A stretch of DNA of 64,000 nt from Ruminococcus flavefaciens (lineage in GTDB: Bacteria > Bacillota > Clostridia > Oscillospirales > Ruminococcaceae), in the NCBI GenBank assembly GCA_023667045.1, contig JAMPAU010000004.1, forward strand, positions 80,589-144,588. The letters run 5' to 3'. The position numbers and the translations under genes are program-made. Positions within the stretch are counted from its first letter, which is position 1. The number at the start of each line of letters is the position of its first letter. This document shows, one piece after another, positions 1 to 9,089 of this stretch. The notes under the pieces are model-generated. The model did no database searches. It saw only the letters and a program-made list of their open reading frames with translations, and had not been told where the DNA came from.

Positions 1-1842
1 ACACATAACAGGAAATTCACGCCCTGTGCGGTCTGTTATGTGTCCGGAGCATTTTTTACAGCCGATTTCGTTTTTTATGGGACAGTTTCTTGTCAGCATG
101 AGGGGGATTTTTCCGTATGCAAGTACACCCATAGGCAAATCAGTACGGATATTGTTTATCTGCTGTAATTTCAGTTCAGGCGAAAAAATAAAGTCCTCAA
201 GACCGAGAGTTTTCATATAGCCGGCACTGAAAGAGTTGAAGATATTCAGCGTGAAGTTTCCATGCAGTTTAAAGCCGAGTTTTTTTCCTATGGCTATTCC
301 GTCAAGGGTATGGCACATAATGCGGTTAATGCCGAATTTTTCCTTTATTGTTCTGAGTGCGGAAATAGTCTTTTCCTCGTCCGCTATGAAACGTGGGGTA
401 GAGAGTATTATTTTTTCGCTGTATTCTGAAAGTTCCGATATAATGGATTCGGATATACTCATAATAGGGGAAATTATGATATATTCAGACATATCAACCG
501 CTGTTTTTGCCTGTTCGGTATTCCGGCAGAAAGTCCGTATGCGTACTTTTTTAGGCGGAGCAGGTTTTTCCGGAAGTGACGGTTTATAGTCTGTTATGGT
601 CTTTCGGGGAGTGCTTGCAGAAATTATCGTTTCAGTAAGTTTTCCGGTGAGTTCACGGCGTATTTCGTTTAATTTTCCAGCCGGAACTATCAGACCGTCG
701 TCAATATCGGCGGTTATTTTTCCGACAGTATAGACAGTATCGCCAAGTTTTGAGAGCTGTTTTGTCAGCGTTTCAAAGTCAGTGGGACGGTTTAATGCGT
801 TTTCCGGAGTACTGCCGGTTGCTGTAACTGAAATGCCGTTGCACTCTGCCTTTACCTTTACCGGAAGACCCTGTTTTATTTCTGCATGGAAGTCCACAGT
901 AAATACTTTTCGCTCATGCCTGTAAATCTCATGTACTTTCGGTATAAGGGACTGTGCCGAGATTACATCTTCTTTTTCACGAGTTCCGAACATATTGTTA
1001 CGTTTTCCAGTGAAGTAGCCGTCTGTGAAACCGCTCCGTGAAAAAATCCCTTTTATGAAGTCCATATCGGGAGCTTGTCCGTCAAGAGCCTTGCGGAGTT
1101 CGTTCACGGCAGAGGCGACATATTCCGGACGTTTCATTCTGCCCTCTATTTTGAGCGAATCAATGCCGGAAAGTTCCTCTGCACACGGAATCAGCGAAAG
1201 GTCTTTCAGCGAAAGGGCAGAAAAATTCTTATTTCCGCAGGCAGAAAACGGCAGACGGCAGGCTTGTCCGCAACAGCCACGGTTTGCAGAGCGTGAGCCT
1301 ATCATAGCCGACATATAGCACTGTCCGGACACTGACATACACAAAGCACCATGCACAAATATTTCTGTTTCTATGCCTGTCTGAGTGATTTTTTCAATGG
1401 TTTTCCTGTCAAGTTCACGTGCCGGAACTACTCTCTCCCAGCCGAGACTTTTTAAGAGTTCAGCACCTACCGCCGTATGCACGGACATCTGTGTTGAACC
1501 ATGAAGTACAGCCTCCGGAACACATCTTCTGATAAGTTCCGCACAGCCCCAGTCCTGTACAATGTAAGCGTCAACTCCGGCTTTTGCGGAAGACTTTATA
1601 TACTCGCAGAAGTCAGCCGTCTCATCGTCGGAAATTACAGTATTTACAGCAAGATAAATCTTTGCACCATACCTATGGCACTCACGGACGGCGTTAACAA
1701 GTTCAATGTCATCAAAGTTTATCGCACTGTTGCGTGCAGAAAAACGTTTACCGCCTATGTATACCGCACCAGCACCGGAACGCAGAGCAGTACAGAGGGT
1801 TTCCATACTGCCGGCAGGTGCAAGAATTTCGATATTTTTCAT
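1..1842 (-). CDS. Peptidase U32 family protein (3' end beyond window)
   Basis: The reading frame is open from the ATG at 1842 to the left edge, giving at least 614 codons with no stop. The N-terminus (MKNIEILAPAGSMETL) and the stretch LKIEGRMKRPEYV are U32 hallmarks. The visible end reads CKKC...DRTGREFPVMC, the cysteine-rich segment of U32 proteins that holds an iron-sulfur cluster in the RNA hydroxylases of this family. Characterised relatives (TrhP, RlhA) hydroxylate tRNA or 23S rRNA from a prephenate-derived donor, and others are called collagenases. The length and the central segment fit the longer RlhA/DUF3656-like branch, but I cannot pick the substrate. The start codon overlaps the zapA stop as TGATG, so translation is probably coupled. 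Family assignment is firm; function is inferred. Confidence 0.9.
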   Translation of the reverse strand, partial: MKNIEILAPAGSMETLCTALRSGAGAVYIGGKRFSARNSAINFDDIELVNAVRECHRYGAKIYLAVNTVISDDETADFCEYIKSSAKAGVDAYIVQDWGCAELIRRCVPEAVLHGSTQMSVHTAVGAELLKSLGWERVVPARELDRKTIEKITQTGIETEIFVHGALCMSVSGQCYMSAMIGSRSANRGCCGQACRLPFSACGNKNFSALSLKDLSLIPCAEELSGIDSLKIEGRMKRPEYVASAVNELRKALDGQAPDMDFIKGIFSRSGFTDGYFTGKRNNMFGTREKEDVISAQSLIPKVHEIYRHERKVFTVDFHAEIKQGLPVKVKAECNGISVTATGSTPENALNRPTDFETLTKQLSKLGDTVYTVGKITADIDDGLIVPAGKLNEIRRELTGKLTETIISASTPRKTITDYKPSLPEKPAPPKKVRIRTFCRNTEQAKTAVDMSEYIIISPIMSISESIISELSEYSEKIILSTPRFIADEEKTISALRTIKEKFGINRIMCHTLDGIAIGKKLGFKLHGNFTLNIFNSFSAGYMKTLGLEDFIFSPELKLQQINNIRTDLPMGVLAYGKIPLMLTRNCPIKNEIGCKKCSGHITDRTGREFPVMC

Positions 1843-2207
1843 CAGATGCTGTCTCCGAGCTGTTTCAGCTTGACCATGCTTTCAAGCTGTGCGATTTTTG
1901 ATTTAAGCACTTCTATTTCCTTGAGTGCCGCATCACGTTCAATGCGTGACTTTCCTGCCTCATCAACGTATTCTTTGGTCTGGTTGCGTATGCTGTCGAG
2001 GTGCTGGTTTGCTTTGTTGAGGTCGTCAACAAGGCTGAGTGCAACCATTATTGCAGCGTCATACGGTGAAGAACCGCTTTTTGAGTTGAGAATTTCATTG
2101 ATTTTTGCCTCCAGTACTCTTGCGAGAGCAAAGACATAGTTAGGGGACTCGGAGGTTTTAAGCTTGTACTCCTTACCGCAGATAATTACTTTTACATCAT
2201 TAAGCAT
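1842..2207 (-). CDS. zapA: Cell division protein ZapA
   Basis: The 121-residue protein opens with the ZapA fold (MLNDVKVIICGKEYKLKTSE) followed by SPYDAAIMVALSLVDDL and a C-terminal coiled coil of about 55 residues. ZapA cross-links FtsZ protofilaments at midcell. I chose the ATG at 2207 because AAGGAAAGGA lies just upstream of it; an in-frame ATG eight codons earlier has no ribosome binding site. ZapA-U32 adjacency, here with overlapping stop and start, is common in Firmicutes. lexA and murC lie upstream on the same strand, so this may be one transcript from murC, with a possible extra promoter in the lexA-zapA gap. Confidence 0.88.
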   Translation of the reverse strand: MLNDVKVIICGKEYKLKTSESPNYVFALARVLEAKINEILNSKSGSSPYDAAIMVALSLVDDLNKANQHLDSIRNQTKEYVDEAGKSRIERDAALKEIEVLKSKIAQLESMVKLKQLGDSI

Positions 2208-2234
2208 TCTGATATTTTCCTTTCCTTGCATATT

Positions 2235-2279
2235 GGCTATTCTACATTATACAACATTTTCCGGCAATATGGAATAGCC
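2235..2279 (-). promoter_or_regulatory. Possible zapA promoter within an inverted repeat
   Basis: GGCTATTC (2235-2242) and GAATAGCC (2272-2279) form an 8-bp inverted repeat. Between them the minus strand has TATAAT (2251-2246) with a poor -35 (TTCCAT) at 17 bp. It could be a weak promoter, or a stem in the lexA-zapA transcript. There is no T-tract, so it is not a clear terminator. Confidence 0.3.
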
Positions 2280-2290
2280 TTAAAAAAATA

Positions 2291-2875
2291 TTATCTGTAA
2301 TAGCGTTTCAGACCTATTACACGTCCGAGTATTTCAACGTCGTCAAGAATAATCGGTTGCATTGAGTCGTTTTCCGGCTGAAGACGAAATTTCTTTTCTT
2401 CCTTGAAAAAACGCTTTACAGTGGCTTCCTCGTGGTTTATCAAGGCAACAACTATATCGCCGTTTTCAGCGTATGTGGTTTTCTGTACGATGACAATATC
2501 TCCGTCAAAGATTCCGGCATTTATCATGCTTTCACCTCTTATTTTCAGTGCGAAAAGCTCGCTGGGGTTTACGTCGGGTACTTCAAATCCTACATAGCCG
2601 GTAATATCCTCGATTGCTGTGATAGGCAGACCGGCAGTTACCGTGCCTATTACCGGAACAGAAGTTATAGTGCTGTTCGGAAGTTTAAGAGAGCGGTTTA
2701 TGCTTCCTGTTTTTTCAATCAGACCTGCATTGACGAGGTTATTTATATATCGGTGTGCAGTGGACGTGGACTTAAAACCCATAGCGTCCATTATCTCCCT
2801 TACAGACGGGGATATACCGTCACTGAGACGGCTTTTTATATAGTTAAAAACGGCTATTTCCTTATCCTTTGGCAT
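2291..2875 (-). CDS. lexA: SOS repressor LexA
   Basis: This is a 194-residue LexA of normal length. Residues 1-65 form the winged helix (SPSVREIMDAMGFKSTSTAH). The self-cleavage site is Ala81-Gly82 in TVTAGLP. The S24 peptidase dyad is Ser116 (in GESM) and Lys154 (in ATVKRF). LexA represses DNA-damage genes until RecA filaments trigger self-cleavage. Its ATG lies two bases after the murC stop, with GGAGAGG inside the murC end as ribosome binding site. lexA is therefore co-transcribed with murC, and I see no GAAC-N4-GTTC box in front of this operon. The one such box in the window sits at the metal ATPase promoter (43703-43722). Confidence 0.96.
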   Translation of the reverse strand: MPKDKEIAVFNYIKSRLSDGISPSVREIMDAMGFKSTSTAHRYINNLVNAGLIEKTGSINRSLKLPNSTITSVPVIGTVTAGLPITAIEDITGYVGFEVPDVNPSELFALKIRGESMINAGIFDGDIVIVQKTTYAENGDIVVALINHEEATVKRFFKEEKKFRLQPENDSMQPIILDDVEILGRVIGLKRYYR

Positions 2876-2876
2876 A

Positions 2877-4295
2877 TTAGTTCTCCTCTCCTGAAAGTTT
2901 TTTAAGAATCATCTTTGCGATTTTGTAAGCGTCTCCGCAACCGAGAGTTATAACAAGGTCGCCCTCTTTAGCGTTTTCACAGATGTAATCGCATATCTGT
3001 CCGAAGTTAAAATATTTTCTTTCGTCGGTCCATTCGGCTGTCTCGTCCTGTGGAAACCATATACAGTCCGGAATTTTTTCAGCGAGATGACGTGTGAATA
3101 TTCCGAAAGTATTTTTTTCACGGCTACCGAAAATGTCGGTCAGCACGGCATGGTCGGGGATTTGCAGAACCCTTGCGAAATCGTCAAGCAGAATCTGTGT
3201 GCGTGAGAATGTGAAAGGCTGAAATACTGCCCATACCTTATTGAAACCCATTCCCATAGCGGAAGTAAGTGTAGCTTCAAGTTCTGTGGGGTGGTGGGCG
3301 TAATCGTCAACAACAGTTATGCCCTTTTCATAGCCGAGTTTTTCAAAACGCCTTTTTGCTCCTCTGAAATCTCCCAGACCTTTACGGCAGTTTTCCGGAG
3401 ATATGCCGAGTTCGTTCACGACTGCTACAGAGGCAACGGCGTTGAGGATATTGTGATTTCCGGCAACGTGCAGATTTATGGTAACGACGTACTCACCGCT
3501 GTGGTAAACATCAAACTGTGTTTCAAGTCCGGAAATCTTTTTTATATTGTCGGCGTACCAGTCATTTTTGCTTGAAAGTCCGAAAGTGATTATTTTCTTG
3601 TCAAGACCGTCAACGGCTTTAAGGGTGTTTTCGTCGTCGCCGTTTACTATCAGTACTTTTGAAGTCATTCCGGCAAACTTTCTGAATGAAGCTATAACGT
3701 TTTCGAGAGTGCCGAAATAGTCAAGGTGGTCTGCATCAATATTAAGGATAACCGAAATATCCGGAGAGAGTTTTAGGAAATGGTCTTCAAACTCGCACGA
3801 CTCGCACACAAGTATATCGCTTTTTCCGGCAATGCCACTGCCGTTTATGCATGGTAGTTTACCGCCTATATATGCCGAGAGGTCAGTTCCGGCAGTATAA
3901 AGAATCTGAGTAATCATTGACGTGGCAGTAGTCTTGCCGTGAGTACCGGAAACGCATACGGCGTTATTGTACCAGCCGGTTATGATTCCGAGAAGTTCAG
4001 CCCTTTCCAGAACAGGCACACCGCTTTTTCTTGCCTCCATGAGTTCGGGGTTATCTTCCATGATAGCGGCAGTGTGTATGATAAGGTCAGCCCCTTTGAT
4101 ATTTTCGGCACGCTGTCCTATAAATACTTCAATGCCCATTTTCCTTACGGCTTCGAGGGTTTCCGTTTCATTGTTGTCTGAGCCTGTCAGAAAATACCCC
4201 TGTGAATGAAGTATCTGTGCGAGTGGGTACATTCCTGAACCGCCTATACCTATGAAGTGAATATGCTTTTTGTTTTTTAAAATATTTGTATCCAA
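2877..4295 (-). CDS. murC: UDP-N-acetylmuramate-L-alanine ligase MurC
   Basis: MurC adds L-alanine to UDP-MurNAc, the first peptide step of cytoplasmic peptidoglycan precursor synthesis. The 472 residues show the N-terminal nucleotide-sugar loop GIGGSG (16-21), the ATP loop GTHGKTT (117-123), DADHLDY (187-193) and DDYAHHPTE (330-338), all in Mur-ligase order. The start is the TTG at 4295, preceded by AAAGGTGA at good spacing. The gene sits apart from the main wall cluster at 15-25 kb and heads the leftward murC-lexA-zapA-U32 run, an unusual link of wall synthesis, SOS control and Z-ring assembly. Confidence 0.96.
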   Translation of the reverse strand: MDTNILKNKKHIHFIGIGGSGMYPLAQILHSQGYFLTGSDNNETETLEAVRKMGIEVFIGQRAENIKGADLIIHTAAIMEDNPELMEARKSGVPVLERAELLGIITGWYNNAVCVSGTHGKTTATSMITQILYTAGTDLSAYIGGKLPCINGSGIAGKSDILVCESCEFEDHFLKLSPDISVILNIDADHLDYFGTLENVIASFRKFAGMTSKVLIVNGDDENTLKAVDGLDKKIITFGLSSKNDWYADNIKKISGLETQFDVYHSGEYVVTINLHVAGNHNILNAVASVAVVNELGISPENCRKGLGDFRGAKRRFEKLGYEKGITVVDDYAHHPTELEATLTSAMGMGFNKVWAVFQPFTFSRTQILLDDFARVLQIPDHAVLTDIFGSREKNTFGIFTRHLAEKIPDCIWFPQDETAEWTDERKYFNFGQICDYICENAKEGDLVITLGCGDAYKIAKMILKKLSGEEN

Positions 4296-4339
4296 AATCT
4301 ATCACCTTTCATATTTTTTTGTTTAAATATAAAAATCTC

Positions 4340-4368
4340 TTGATTTTTGAGAGATTATACGTTATAAT
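4340..4368 (+). promoter_or_regulatory. spoVG promoter
   Basis: TTGATT (4340-4345) and TATAAT (4363-4368) are separated by 17 bp, a near-consensus housekeeping promoter about 55 bp before the spoVG start. It lies in the divergent murC-spoVG gap. Spo0A/SigH control, known for Bacillus spoVG, is not evident here. Confidence 0.75.
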
Positions 4369-4421
4369 AATTATAGAGAAGTTTTTTCTCTGTGACCTAT
4401 TAACATAAGGAGGTTAATCAA

Positions 4422-4727
4422 ATGGAAATTACAGATGTAAAAATAAGAAAAATTATGTCTGAAAGCAGACTCAAGGCAGTAGTTTCGATTACTATTGACG
4501 ATATGTTCGCCGTACACGACATAAAAGTGGTGCAGGGCGATGAACGTCTTTTCGTTGCTATGCCGAGCAGAAAGGACGAAAACGGTGTTTTCCGTGATAT
4601 AGTCCACCCGATTTCAGCTTCATCAAGAAAAGTCTTTGAGGACGTTATTCTTGAGGCTTACAGCAAACAGCTTGCTATGATTGAAGCAGAAAACGAATCC
4701 GCACCGGAAGAAACCACTGAGGAATAA
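4422..4727 (+). CDS. spoVG: SpoVG RNA/DNA-binding regulator
   Basis: SpoVG is a small nucleic-acid-binding protein that affects septation, sporulation and surface genes in Firmicutes. The sequence shows the typical opening (MEITDVKIRKI), the central SITIDDMFAVHDIKV and PSRKDENGVFRDIVHPI, then a variable acidic tail. Its 101 residues slightly exceed the usual 84-97. AAGGAGG (4407-4413) gives a strong ribosome binding site. The gene is monocistronic, bounded by its own promoter and a terminator. Confidence 0.95.
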   Translation: MEITDVKIRKIMSESRLKAVVSITIDDMFAVHDIKVVQGDERLFVAMPSRKDENGVFRDIVHPISASSRKVFEDVILEAYSKQLAMIEAENESAPEETTEE

Positions 4728-4736
4728 TCTCCTCAC

Positions 4737-4764
4737 AGCCTGCCATTATGGCAGGCTTTTTTTA
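4737..4764. terminator. Terminator between spoVG and the Nudix gene
   Basis: AGCCTGCCA-TTA-TGGCAGGCT is a perfect 9-bp stem followed by seven T on the plus strand. It ends spoVG and sits at the convergent junction with the leftward Nudix gene. Confidence 0.9.
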
Positions 4765-5298
4765 TATTCCGAGAATCCTTGCGGTTTTCAGTATGGCTAT
4801 CTGAGTTTTTGCGTCTTTTATTTTTCCGTCCATGACAAGCTGTACGGCATCGGCAAGCGGTATTTTTTCTACATCAAGAAATTCATCATCATCAAGGTGC
4901 TGTTTTTCATAGTGCAGACCCTTTGCAATATAAACGTGTATCACTTCGGTATTATATGCCGGAACGGGATAAATTTCCCCGATGTAGATATATTCAGTGC
5001 AGGTACAGCCTGTTTCTTCGAGAAGTTCACGCTTACCGCATTCATAGTGGCTTTCGCCCTTTTCGAGTTTGCCGGCAGGGATTTCGGTTGTTACCTCGCC
5101 GAAAGGATAGCGGAACTGTTTCACCATAAAGATTTCATTGTTTTCCGTAACCGGAATAACACATACTCCGCCATGATGAAGAAGTACGTCACGGATTGCG
5201 GTTTCGCCGTTTTCGAGTTCGGCGGTATCATGGATAATCGTAAAAATCTTTCCTTCATAGACGGTATCGCTTGTAAGTCTTTTTTCCTGTAAATGCAT
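4762..5298 (-). CDS. Nudix hydrolase, ADP-ribose pyrophosphatase type
   Basis: The 178-residue protein carries a perfect Nudix box (GX5EX7REUXEEXGU) at residues 76-98, from GKLEKGE to RELLEETGC. The upstream QFRYPFGEVTTEIPAG is typical of the ADP-ribose pyrophosphatase subfamily (NudF/YqkG), which splits ADP-ribose into AMP and ribose 5-phosphate. I start it at the ATG at 5298 because AAGGAGG lies eight bases upstream; longer forms would overlap the preceding gene. It follows the YfhO-like gene by two bases and is probably co-transcribed. Confidence 0.9.
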   Translation of the reverse strand: MHLQEKRLTSDTVYEGKIFTIIHDTAELENGETAIRDVLLHHGGVCVIPVTENNEIFMVKQFRYPFGEVTTEIPAGKLEKGESHYECGKRELLEETGCTCTEYIYIGEIYPVPAYNTEVIHVYIAKGLHYEKQHLDDDEFLDVEKIPLADAVQLVMDGKIKDAKTQIAILKTARILGI

Positions 5299-5300
5299 AC

Positions 5301-7742
5301 TTAAACCTCCTTGTTTTTTCTGATAAGTTCGTTGCAGTAATCGCTGTGGGCTTTTATTCTGTGACATGAATCATAGTCATAGCAATGAGTAATTTTATAA
5401 TTGTCAATCCGGCGTTTTCTTGTGCAGATAATCATATATACTGCAAGAATAACAATTCCGGAAATACTTATAATCATGCCTGCTGTAAGTGCCGGAGTTC
5501 TGTAGCGGAAAACTATTTTATTTTTTCCTGTCTCACCCTTTACAGCCATGAATCCGTATGAGACTTTTTCAACGTCAACTGGTTTGCCGTTTACCTCAGC
5601 AGACCAGCCCGAACTATACGGCACACTGAAAAATACCAGTCCGTCATTGTCAAGGGTTATTTCAGATTCAAAGCCCTTTGAATCATACCGGAATGTCTCA
5701 GACGCATTTTTCTGACGTTCAAGACATATTTCTTCATAGTCCTTTTTGCTCAGTGCAGATACTTCAGAAATTTCAGTTTCTTTCATAATATCAGAATACT
5801 TTTCAGCCTGTTCACTGTCAAGGACAAGCGAGTGTATAAGAGTTTTTTCACGGGTTTCGGCACTTTTGTTTTCAAAATTTTCTTCTGTCACGTAACTGTT
5901 AAAAGCCATGCCCATAGGTATATAGAGCTTGTTTTCGTAAATTTCAAAATAGTCATTTTCGTCAACAAGTTCAAATCCGGGCAATTCTTCGGGGATATTT
6001 ACGTTTTCACTGTTACTGTCTTTGTACTGATAGTAGTATTTTACAGAAAACAGCCCTCTGAGAGTATAGTGTGTCTTGTCGGGGCGTGAAGCAACGTCTC
6101 TCTGTACGTTTACTTCCGGATAGAAGTTCATTATTGAACTCTCTACAACGCTCTGAAATGCTCTCATTGACGGCAGACCCCATATCATAGGGTAGTTGTC
6201 ACGGTCTTCTGATATATCTATTCTGAAAAAATTATCCTCTGAGACGTTTTCATAAACGCTGTCACCGCCCTTTATGGCAGAGTTGATATAGTCTTTGGCA
6301 GAGTTAGGCGTAACAGCACCATATACTACAGCACATACCACGCATATCACAGAGGCTATAGACACAGACCACACAGAAAGTCTTTTATAGTGGAAATTTC
6401 TTCTCTTTCTGTAAAAGATATAGCCTGTCATTATAAGAAATCCTACAGCAATTAGGAGAGTGAGCCAAACGTACAATATATCTCTTGGCATAATAAAGAA
6501 TAAAACTTCTTCTTCTTTCTTTTCCGGAAGACATGATATTATCCCGAAAGCTATCAGCATACTGGCACATATCTTTATTGCAGGTGACGGGTCGGCGTTT
6601 TCGTCATCAAGGGTCTGTGCAGTCATCATGGCAAAAATCAGAATCGGCATATAATACCACCTTGCATAGTATGAGGCGTTAAACATATAGAATGCACTGT
6701 TAAGGATTGGTATAAATGCACAGACTATGCATACAAGCGAAAGTTTTACAGCCCAGTGTTTTTTGCGTGTACGCATGAATGTTATCACTCCGACCATTGA
6801 GAACAACGGCAGATAACCGCCTATTGAAGACCAGCGGGCATTGTCGGAATTGAAAAGATTAGGTCTTGCCGGAACGTCTACAGGCATGAAGAAAGTCTGT
6901 ATAATTCTTGCGATTCGTGTCTTGTCGTTGTAAAGCACCATAGACTGTCCGTAGAGGTGTTCACTTACACGGTAGTTTCCCATAATGGAGACGGCAGTAG
7001 GCAGAAGAACAACACAGGCTATCATAGTACCGGCTACAGCTTCGAGGAGTAACAGCCAGAATTTTTTCCATGAGGTGTGGAAGTCGGGGCATTTCATTCT
7101 GAAAAGATAATATATTATTAAGAATACAGCCTGTCCGGTGAAGAAGTAGTAGTTTACAAAAGCCATAAGAGAGACAGTCAGTGCAAAAATACCCTTGCGG
7201 TTGTTGTTGATGTTTTCTTCCATAGCTATGAGCATAAGCGGAAACAGTGCCGTAACGTCTTGAAAGTGATTGAAGAAGATATTATATACCTGAAATCCCG
7301 AAAAGGCATATAGCATAGCTCCCACAAGTGCCATATTCTTACTGCGTACAAACCGCCGTATGTATGCATAGGCAGTCAGAGTGGCAACGCCGTGCTTTAG
7401 GGCAAGCAGAAAAGGCAGTGACAGTGTGACAAGCGAGCGTGGAAGAATTGTAGACAGCCAGAAAAACGGACTTCCTATTAAGTAAAATGAATAAGAAGTC
7501 ATTAAGTCTGAGCCTAAGTCCGTGTACCAGTTCCAGCCGAACTGACCGTTACGTACAGCGTCGTTGGCAAGATTATAAAAAGGTATCTGCTGGGCGTTGA
7601 AATCTCCGTAATATATAAAGTAACCGCCGTCCGCAATCATTATCGGAATGACTGAAATAAGCAGACAGAAAAATCCCATAAGAAAAGCCGTAAGGTATTT
7701 TTCATTTGTATGCCGTGTGAAAGAGCGAGTTTTTTCTGACAT
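5301..7742 (-). CDS. YfhO-family multispanning membrane protein
   Basis: At 813 residues this has many hydrophobic segments over about residues 15-470 and a last one near 765-785. A large outward domain precedes the final segment (for example YPMIWGLPSMRAFQS and FFSVPYSSGWSAEVNGKPV). The FFSVPYSSGWSA...G motif and N-terminal YGDFNAQQIPFY are typical of YfhO-like (GT-C fold) proteins, which in Listeria and Bacillus are involved in glycosylating teichoic acids or other envelope polymers. The substrate here is unknown. GGAGG precedes the ATG at 7742. Confidence 0.85.
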   Translation of the reverse strand: MSEKTRSFTRHTNEKYLTAFLMGFFCLLISVIPIMIADGGYFIYYGDFNAQQIPFYNLANDAVRNGQFGWNWYTDLGSDLMTSYSFYLIGSPFFWLSTILPRSLVTLSLPFLLALKHGVATLTAYAYIRRFVRSKNMALVGAMLYAFSGFQVYNIFFNHFQDVTALFPLMLIAMEENINNNRKGIFALTVSLMAFVNYYFFTGQAVFLIIYYLFRMKCPDFHTSWKKFWLLLLEAVAGTMIACVVLLPTAVSIMGNYRVSEHLYGQSMVLYNDKTRIARIIQTFFMPVDVPARPNLFNSDNARWSSIGGYLPLFSMVGVITFMRTRKKHWAVKLSLVCIVCAFIPILNSAFYMFNASYYARWYYMPILIFAMMTAQTLDDENADPSPAIKICASMLIAFGIISCLPEKKEEEVLFFIMPRDILYVWLTLLIAVGFLIMTGYIFYRKRRNFHYKRLSVWSVSIASVICVVCAVVYGAVTPNSAKDYINSAIKGGDSVYENVSEDNFFRIDISEDRDNYPMIWGLPSMRAFQSVVESSIMNFYPEVNVQRDVASRPDKTHYTLRGLFSVKYYYQYKDSNSENVNIPEELPGFELVDENDYFEIYENKLYIPMGMAFNSYVTEENFENKSAETREKTLIHSLVLDSEQAEKYSDIMKETEISEVSALSKKDYEEICLERQKNASETFRYDSKGFESEITLDNDGLVFFSVPYSSGWSAEVNGKPVDVEKVSYGFMAVKGETGKNKIVFRYRTPALTAGMIISISGIVILAVYMIICTRKRRIDNYKITHCYDYDSCHRIKAHSDYCNELIRKNKEV

Positions 7743-7783
7743 TTTAAAATTGCCTCCGATACTGGAAAATATAACATAGACTA

Positions 7784-7792
7784 ATTATAACA
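7784..7792 (-). promoter_or_regulatory. Extended -10 for the yfhO-like gene
   Basis: On the minus strand TGTTATAAT provides an extended -10 about 40 bp before the start at 7742. No good -35 is visible at 17 bp, so the call rests on the extended -10 alone. Confidence 0.4.
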
Positions 7793-7871
7793 TATCCGCT
7801 GTAAAAATAAAAGTACTTTTTTCAAAAAAATAATGCACAATAAATAAATTTAAGAAAATATTAAAATAATG

Positions 7872-7900
7872 TGGCAATTGGTGGAAATCTGTGGTATAAT
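7872..7900 (+). promoter_or_regulatory. Promoter for cysteine desulfurase-thiI
   Basis: TGGTATAAT (7892-7900) is a consensus extended -10. The -35 region (TGGCAA, 7872-7877) is weak, at 17 bp. It lies about 40 bp before the chosen ATG at 7941, which argues against the longer upstream start at 7869. Confidence 0.6.
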
Positions 7901-7940
7901 TATTATTACGCTGAAAATATTATATGAAAGGTATGAGAGA

Positions 7941-9068
7941 ATGTCGGTTTATCTTGATAATGCCTCGACTACAAAGCCATGCAGAGAGGCAGTTGAGGCG
8001 GTTATGGAGACGGTTACGGAAAATTTCGGCAATCCGTCTTCACTGCACAGGGCAGGTCTTAATGCACAGCTTGCTGTAGACAGGGCAAGAAAAATAATAG
8101 CAGGTTCGGTAGGTGCTGACACAGGGGAGATATATTTTACGTCCGGAGCAACGGAGAGTAATAACCTTGCACTGAGGGGTGCTATGGGTGCTTACGGTAA
8201 AAGAAAAAACAAAGTAGTTGTTTCTTCGGTGGAACACGCTTCAGTGGACGAGACTGTTTCCGCACTGGAAAAACAGGGCTTTGAGACTGTCCGTATAAGT
8301 CCACGTGAAGACGGTCGCTTTTATCTGGAAGACTTTCTGAATGTATGTGACGAAAAAACCTGCATAATAAGCATGATGCTTGTAAACAACGAAACAGGGC
8401 ATATACTTCCGGTAGGCGAGACTTTCAAGGCAGTGAAAAAGCGTTTTCCGGAGATAATCACCCACTGCGACTGCGTACAGGGCTATATGAAAGTTCCGGT
8501 AAACGTGAAAAATCTCAGTGCGGATATGATTTCACTTAGTGGTCACAAGATACACGCCGTCAAGGGTGTCGGTGCTTTATACATTAAAAAAGGTATACGT
8601 GTAACGCCCGTTGTTACCGGCGGACATCAGGAAAAGGGAATACGTTCCGGTACTGAAAGTGTACCGCTTATATCGGCTTTTGGTTCGGCAGTGGAAAAGT
8701 ACGCTCCTACCATTGCAGAACGCTATGAAAAAGTCTCCGGACTGAAAAGACATCTCCTTGACGGATTGTTAGAAATAGACGGCGTGACGATAAATTCTCC
8801 GGAAAACGCTTCGCCTTACGTCGTGAATATATCAGCCGGAAAGCGTTCTGAAATAATGTTGCACTTCATGGAACAGAAAGAAATATACGTTTCAAGCGGT
8901 TCGGCGTGTTCAAAGGGACAGCAGAGCGGTGTGCTGGGACAGTTTGGCATAAAGGGAAAAAACGCTGACAGTGCCTTGCGTATCAGCATGACCGCCGATA
9001 CAACTACAGAAGAACTTGATGTATTTATAGACGCTCTCCGTGAGGGCATGGAAAAAATAAGAGGTTAA
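7941..9068 (+). CDS. Cysteine desulfurase, NifS/IscS family
   Basis: This class V aminotransferase takes sulfur from cysteine as a persulfide. In 375 residues it shows YLDNASTT at the start, the PLP-binding lysine K203 in SGHKIHAVKG, and the persulfide cysteine C323 in SSGSACSKG. thiI follows with a 21-bp gap, the same arrangement as nifZ-thiI in Bacillus, so its main job is probably to supply sulfur for tRNA thiolation. The ATG at 7941 starts the conserved N-terminus; a longer frame from 7869 would overlap the promoter. Confidence 0.93.
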   Translation: MSVYLDNASTTKPCREAVEAVMETVTENFGNPSSLHRAGLNAQLAVDRARKIIAGSVGADTGEIYFTSGATESNNLALRGAMGAYGKRKNKVVVSSVEHASVDETVSALEKQGFETVRISPREDGRFYLEDFLNVCDEKTCIISMMLVNNETGHILPVGETFKAVKKRFPEIITHCDCVQGYMKVPVNVKNLSADMISLSGHKIHAVKGVGALYIKKGIRVTPVVTGGHQEKGIRSGTESVPLISAFGSAVEKYAPTIAERYEKVSGLKRHLLDGLLEIDGVTINSPENASPYVVNISAGKRSEIMLHFMEQKEIYVSSGSACSKGQQSGVLGQFGIKGKNADSALRISMTADTTTEELDVFIDALREGMEKIRG

Positions 9069-9089
9069 TTAAAGAAAGGATTTTTGATT

